This document shows, one piece after another, positions 62,181 through 64,000 of a stretch of 64,000 bases of DNA. How positions within the stretch are numbered: position 1 is the stretch's first letter; every line of letters starts with the position of its first letter. The notes below the pieces were generated by a model. The model was not told where the DNA came from. It saw only the letters and a program-made list of their open reading frames with translations, and made no database searches. The DNA comes from Belnapia rosea (GTDB lineage Bacteria > Pseudomonadota > Alphaproteobacteria > Acetobacterales > Acetobacteraceae), in NCBI RefSeq assembly GCF_900101615.1, contig NZ_FMZX01000004.1, positions 206,665 to 270,664 of the forward strand, written 5' to 3'. Made by a program: the position numbers and the translations under genes.

Positions 62181-63100
62181 TGGCCGCCGGGAGAGCGCGT
62201 CGCCCGGCCGTTGCGGCGGGGAGCGCCTTTCCGAAGGGTACGCTGATCGTCTTGCTCGGGGCGGCGGGCGCGGGCCTGGGCGCGGCCGCCGGCGAACTGT
62301 TGAAATTCGCCGACCGGGGCGGTGCGCTGCAGCTCGCGCTGCTCACCGGGGCGTGGTTCGCACCGGCAGGCTTCGGGATGGCTTTCGGGATCCGGCTCGG
62401 GCTCGACCTCCACCTACGGGCTGGGCCGCGGCTAGACGGCACGGTGCTGCTGGCCGCAGGCCTCGGCGGCTTAGGCGGCTTCGCCGCCTTCGCGCTCGGG
62501 CAGTGGGTCTACGCCGACACGATCGCCGCCGGCGGCACCGGCATCCCTATGCTCTGGCGCGAGGGCTTCCGCACGTCGGTCTGGGGCCTGGCCGGCGGCT
62601 GCCTCGGGGCCGTGGTCGGACCGGAGATACCAAATCTGGGCATTTGGCGCGGCTTGGCGGGCGGCTTGGCGGGAGGCGTCCTCGCCTGCCTCCTCTTCGT
62701 CGCGATCAGCGTGGCGGGCGGTCCAGAGCCCATCGCCCGGATCCTCGGGCTGACCGCCTTCGGCGGGCTGCTCGGCGGCATGATCGTGCTGGCGGAGGCG
62801 ATGCTACGCGGGCCGCGGGTCGAGATCCGCTGGGGCCGGACCGGGCGGGTCGTGGTGGCGCTGGGCAAGACGCCCGTGCTGATCGGGAGCGGACCGGGCA
62901 ACACAGTGGTGGTGACCGGTATAGCCCGGCGCGCCCTCGGGTTCGAGATGGCTGGAGGGCGGGTGATCTGCAGGGACGCCGAGACCGGATCGAGGGAAAC
63001 CGTGGCGGCGGGCTGGGCGCGGCGCCTGGAGGACGTCACGGTCACAGTGAGGGGCTTGCCGCCCGGGGCCGGCAACGGGCACAGGCGAGCGATGCCGTGA
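62180..63100 (+). CDS. Multi-span membrane protein with degenerate FHA-like tail
   Basis: A 306-residue protein. Residues 18-215 hold about six Gly/Ala-rich spans (GTLIVLLGAAGAGLGAAAG, LDGTVLLAAGLGGLGGFAAF, GGLAGGVLACLLFVAISVAG). The last 85 residues form a soluble beta-rich tail with VALGKTPVLIGSGPGNTVVV, which recalls the start of an FHA domain, where the phosphothreonine-binding Arg and Ser are missing. GTG 62180 overlaps the preceding stop. The next gene starts within its stop (GTGA). FHA proteins are the targets of PpkA in type VI regulation, so the resemblance is suggestive only. Confidence 0.65.
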   Translation: MAAGRARRPAVAAGSAFPKGTLIVLLGAAGAGLGAAAGELLKFADRGGALQLALLTGAWFAPAGFGMAFGIRLGLDLHLRAGPRLDGTVLLAAGLGGLGGFAAFALGQWVYADTIAAGGTGIPMLWREGFRTSVWGLAGGCLGAVVGPEIPNLGIWRGLAGGLAGGVLACLLFVAISVAGGPEPIARILGLTAFGGLLGGMIVLAEAMLRGPRVEIRWGRTGRVVVALGKTPVLIGSGPGNTVVVTGIARRALGFEMAGGRVICRDAETGSRETVAAGWARRLEDVTVTVRGLPPGAGNGHRRAMP

Positions 63101-63183
63101 GGCCCACGAAGGCGGACATTGCGCGCGACCTCCAGCGCGCTGGCCCGCTGTGCCTCCGGGGTGACGGCGCCAATAGCACTTAG
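63097..63183 (+). pseudogene. 5' fragment of the next operon gene, cut by IS insertion
   Basis: A GTG overlapping the previous stop (GTGA) opens a frame MRPTKADIARDLQRAGPLCL that runs 28 codons and ends in a TAG formed at the junction with the insertion sequence. The coupling shows that a further gene of this operon once continued here. Too little is left to name it; a kinase, phosphatase or regulator would fit the context. Confidence 0.6.
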
Positions 63184-64000
63184 AGCTAAGAACAAAACCC
63201 GGGCTGAGGCGTTGAGGAGGGATGGCTCTCCTCGTTTCTGATGACCTCTGGGGGGTGGTGGAACCGCTGTTGCCGCGGGAGCGGCCGAAGCCGAGAGGTG
63301 GCAGGCCGCGTGCGCCCGACCGTGCGGCGCTGGCGGGCATCTTGTTCGTGCTGCGAACGGGCATCCAGTGGCATGAGGTGCCGACCGAACTGGGCTGCTG
63401 CGGCAAGACCTGCTGGCGAAGGCTGGGCGAGTGGCATGCCGCCGGGGTCTGGAGAGGACTGCACCGTGTGCTGCTGGAGCGACTGCAGGACGCGGGCGCC
63501 CTGGACTGGAGCCGGGCGGCGCTGGACAGCACCAGCCTGCCCGCCAAAAGGGGGGCGCCGAGGTTGGGCCGAACCCGACGGACCGCGGCAAGCCTGGCAC
63601 GAAGCGCCACCTCGTCACGGATGCCCAGGGCACGCCGCTTGGCCTGACGCTGAGCGGCGCCAATCGCCACGACAGCCGTATGCTGGCGCCCACCCTGGAT
63701 GCAGTACCGGGCGTGCGGGCCAAGCACAGGGGACGTCCGCGCCGTAGGCCCACCAAGCTCCACGCCGATAAGGCTTACGACCACCGCCGCTGTCGCCGTG
63801 AGTGCCGCACCCGCGGCATCACGCCACGCATCGCACGGCGTGGTATCGAAAGCAGCGCCCGGCTGGGCCGCCATAGGTGGGTCGTGGAGCGTACCTTCGC
63901 TTGGCTGGCCCGGTTCCGACGCCTGACTGTCCGCTACGAGCGCCGCGCCGACCTCCATCTCGCCCTCACAACCCTCGCCTGCGCCGTGATCTGCCTGCGC
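63183..64000 (+). mobile_element. IS5-family (IS427/IS1031-like) insertion sequence, right end outside window
   Basis: The left boundary is placed at GAGCTAAGAACAAAACCC after a TTA target (63180-63182), fitting the 3-base TNA target of this group. The transposase gene begins 39 bases in and fills the rest of the window. The right inverted repeat is not visible, so the end and the target duplication cannot be checked. It interrupts the tubulin-linked operon. Confidence 0.75.
63222..64000 (+). CDS. IS5-family transposase made by -1 frameshift (3' end outside window)
   Basis: The first frame (63222 to a stop at 63647) encodes the N-terminal part (LWGVVEPLLPRERPKPRGG) and the first catalytic Asp in LDSTSLPA. 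At AAAAGGGGGG (63546-63555) a -1 shift leads to the second frame, reading KKGGAEVGPNPTDRGKPGTK, the second Asp in LHADKAYDHRR and the Glu in WVVERTFAWLARFRR. Such two-frame transposases with A-run slippage are usual for this IS group. The product is nearly complete at the window edge and looks active. Confidence 0.8.

Noticed and set aside
1..64000. CRISPR arrays
   Set aside because: No regularly spaced direct repeats were seen anywhere in the window.

Overview
The window is GC-rich DNA, probably from an alphaproteobacterium of the Rhodospirillales/Acetobacteraceae type (Roseomonas-like). This is inferred from the base composition, a class I lysyl-tRNA synthetase, a GTTC-N7-GTTC SOS box, an EcfG-type promoter before an HWE kinase, and many Bug, HyuA/HyuB and DUF993-type catabolic genes. 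No taxonomic search could be run.

Region 1 (1-15.6 kb) is mostly chromosomal housekeeping: the end of lysA, a DUF4175/TIGR02302-type membrane protein, a CDF metal exporter, a zinc alcohol dehydrogenase, a TerB-like protein, a DinG-type Fe-S helicase, D-cysteine desulfhydrase and asd. A class I lysyl-tRNA synthetase follows, overlapping by one base an MprF-like gene that lacks most of its synthase domain.

Region 2 (15.6-29.05 kb) is a phage-derived cassette. A LexA/CI-type S24 regulator faces an SOS box that heads two small phage-type genes. A terminator follows, then a T7-ordered podovirus structural set: portal, scaffold, capsid, two tail tubular proteins, one internal protein, tailspike, TerS-like, TerL, holin-like and SleB-type hydrolase. 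All frames are open. No integrase, polymerase or replication gene is visible.

Region 3 (29.2-50.7 kb) is host metabolism: an HWE histidine kinase, an AbrB-type membrane protein, a CBS protein, an AidB-like acyl-CoA dehydrogenase with a TetR regulator, a catabolic operon (Gfo/Idh/MocA, DUF993, sugar isomerase/epimerase) ending in a Bug binding protein with an internal deletion, an alpha/beta hydrolase, HyuB/HyuA, an SDR, a complete peptide-type ABC transporter and a flavin oxidoreductase.

Region 4 (50.8-64 kb) starts at tRNA-Arg(CCG). After about 680 bases without a convincing gene comes a tight same-strand operon: a tubulin/FtsZ-like GTPase, a zinc-ribbon/Sel1 membrane protein, a vWA protein resembling the C-terminal part of type VI secretion PpkA but with no kinase domain, an ABC ATPase and FtsX-like permease (TagT/TagS-like), an FGE-sulfatase-domain protein (TagR-like), a glycine-zipper lipoprotein (TagQ-like) and two membrane proteins, the second with a degenerate FHA-like tail. 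An IS5-family element has cut the next gene after 28 codons. I infer that the operon pairs a TagQRST-like envelope sensor with a tubulin-like GTPase. It is the best candidate in the window for an undescribed system; the SOS-linked podovirus cassette is second.
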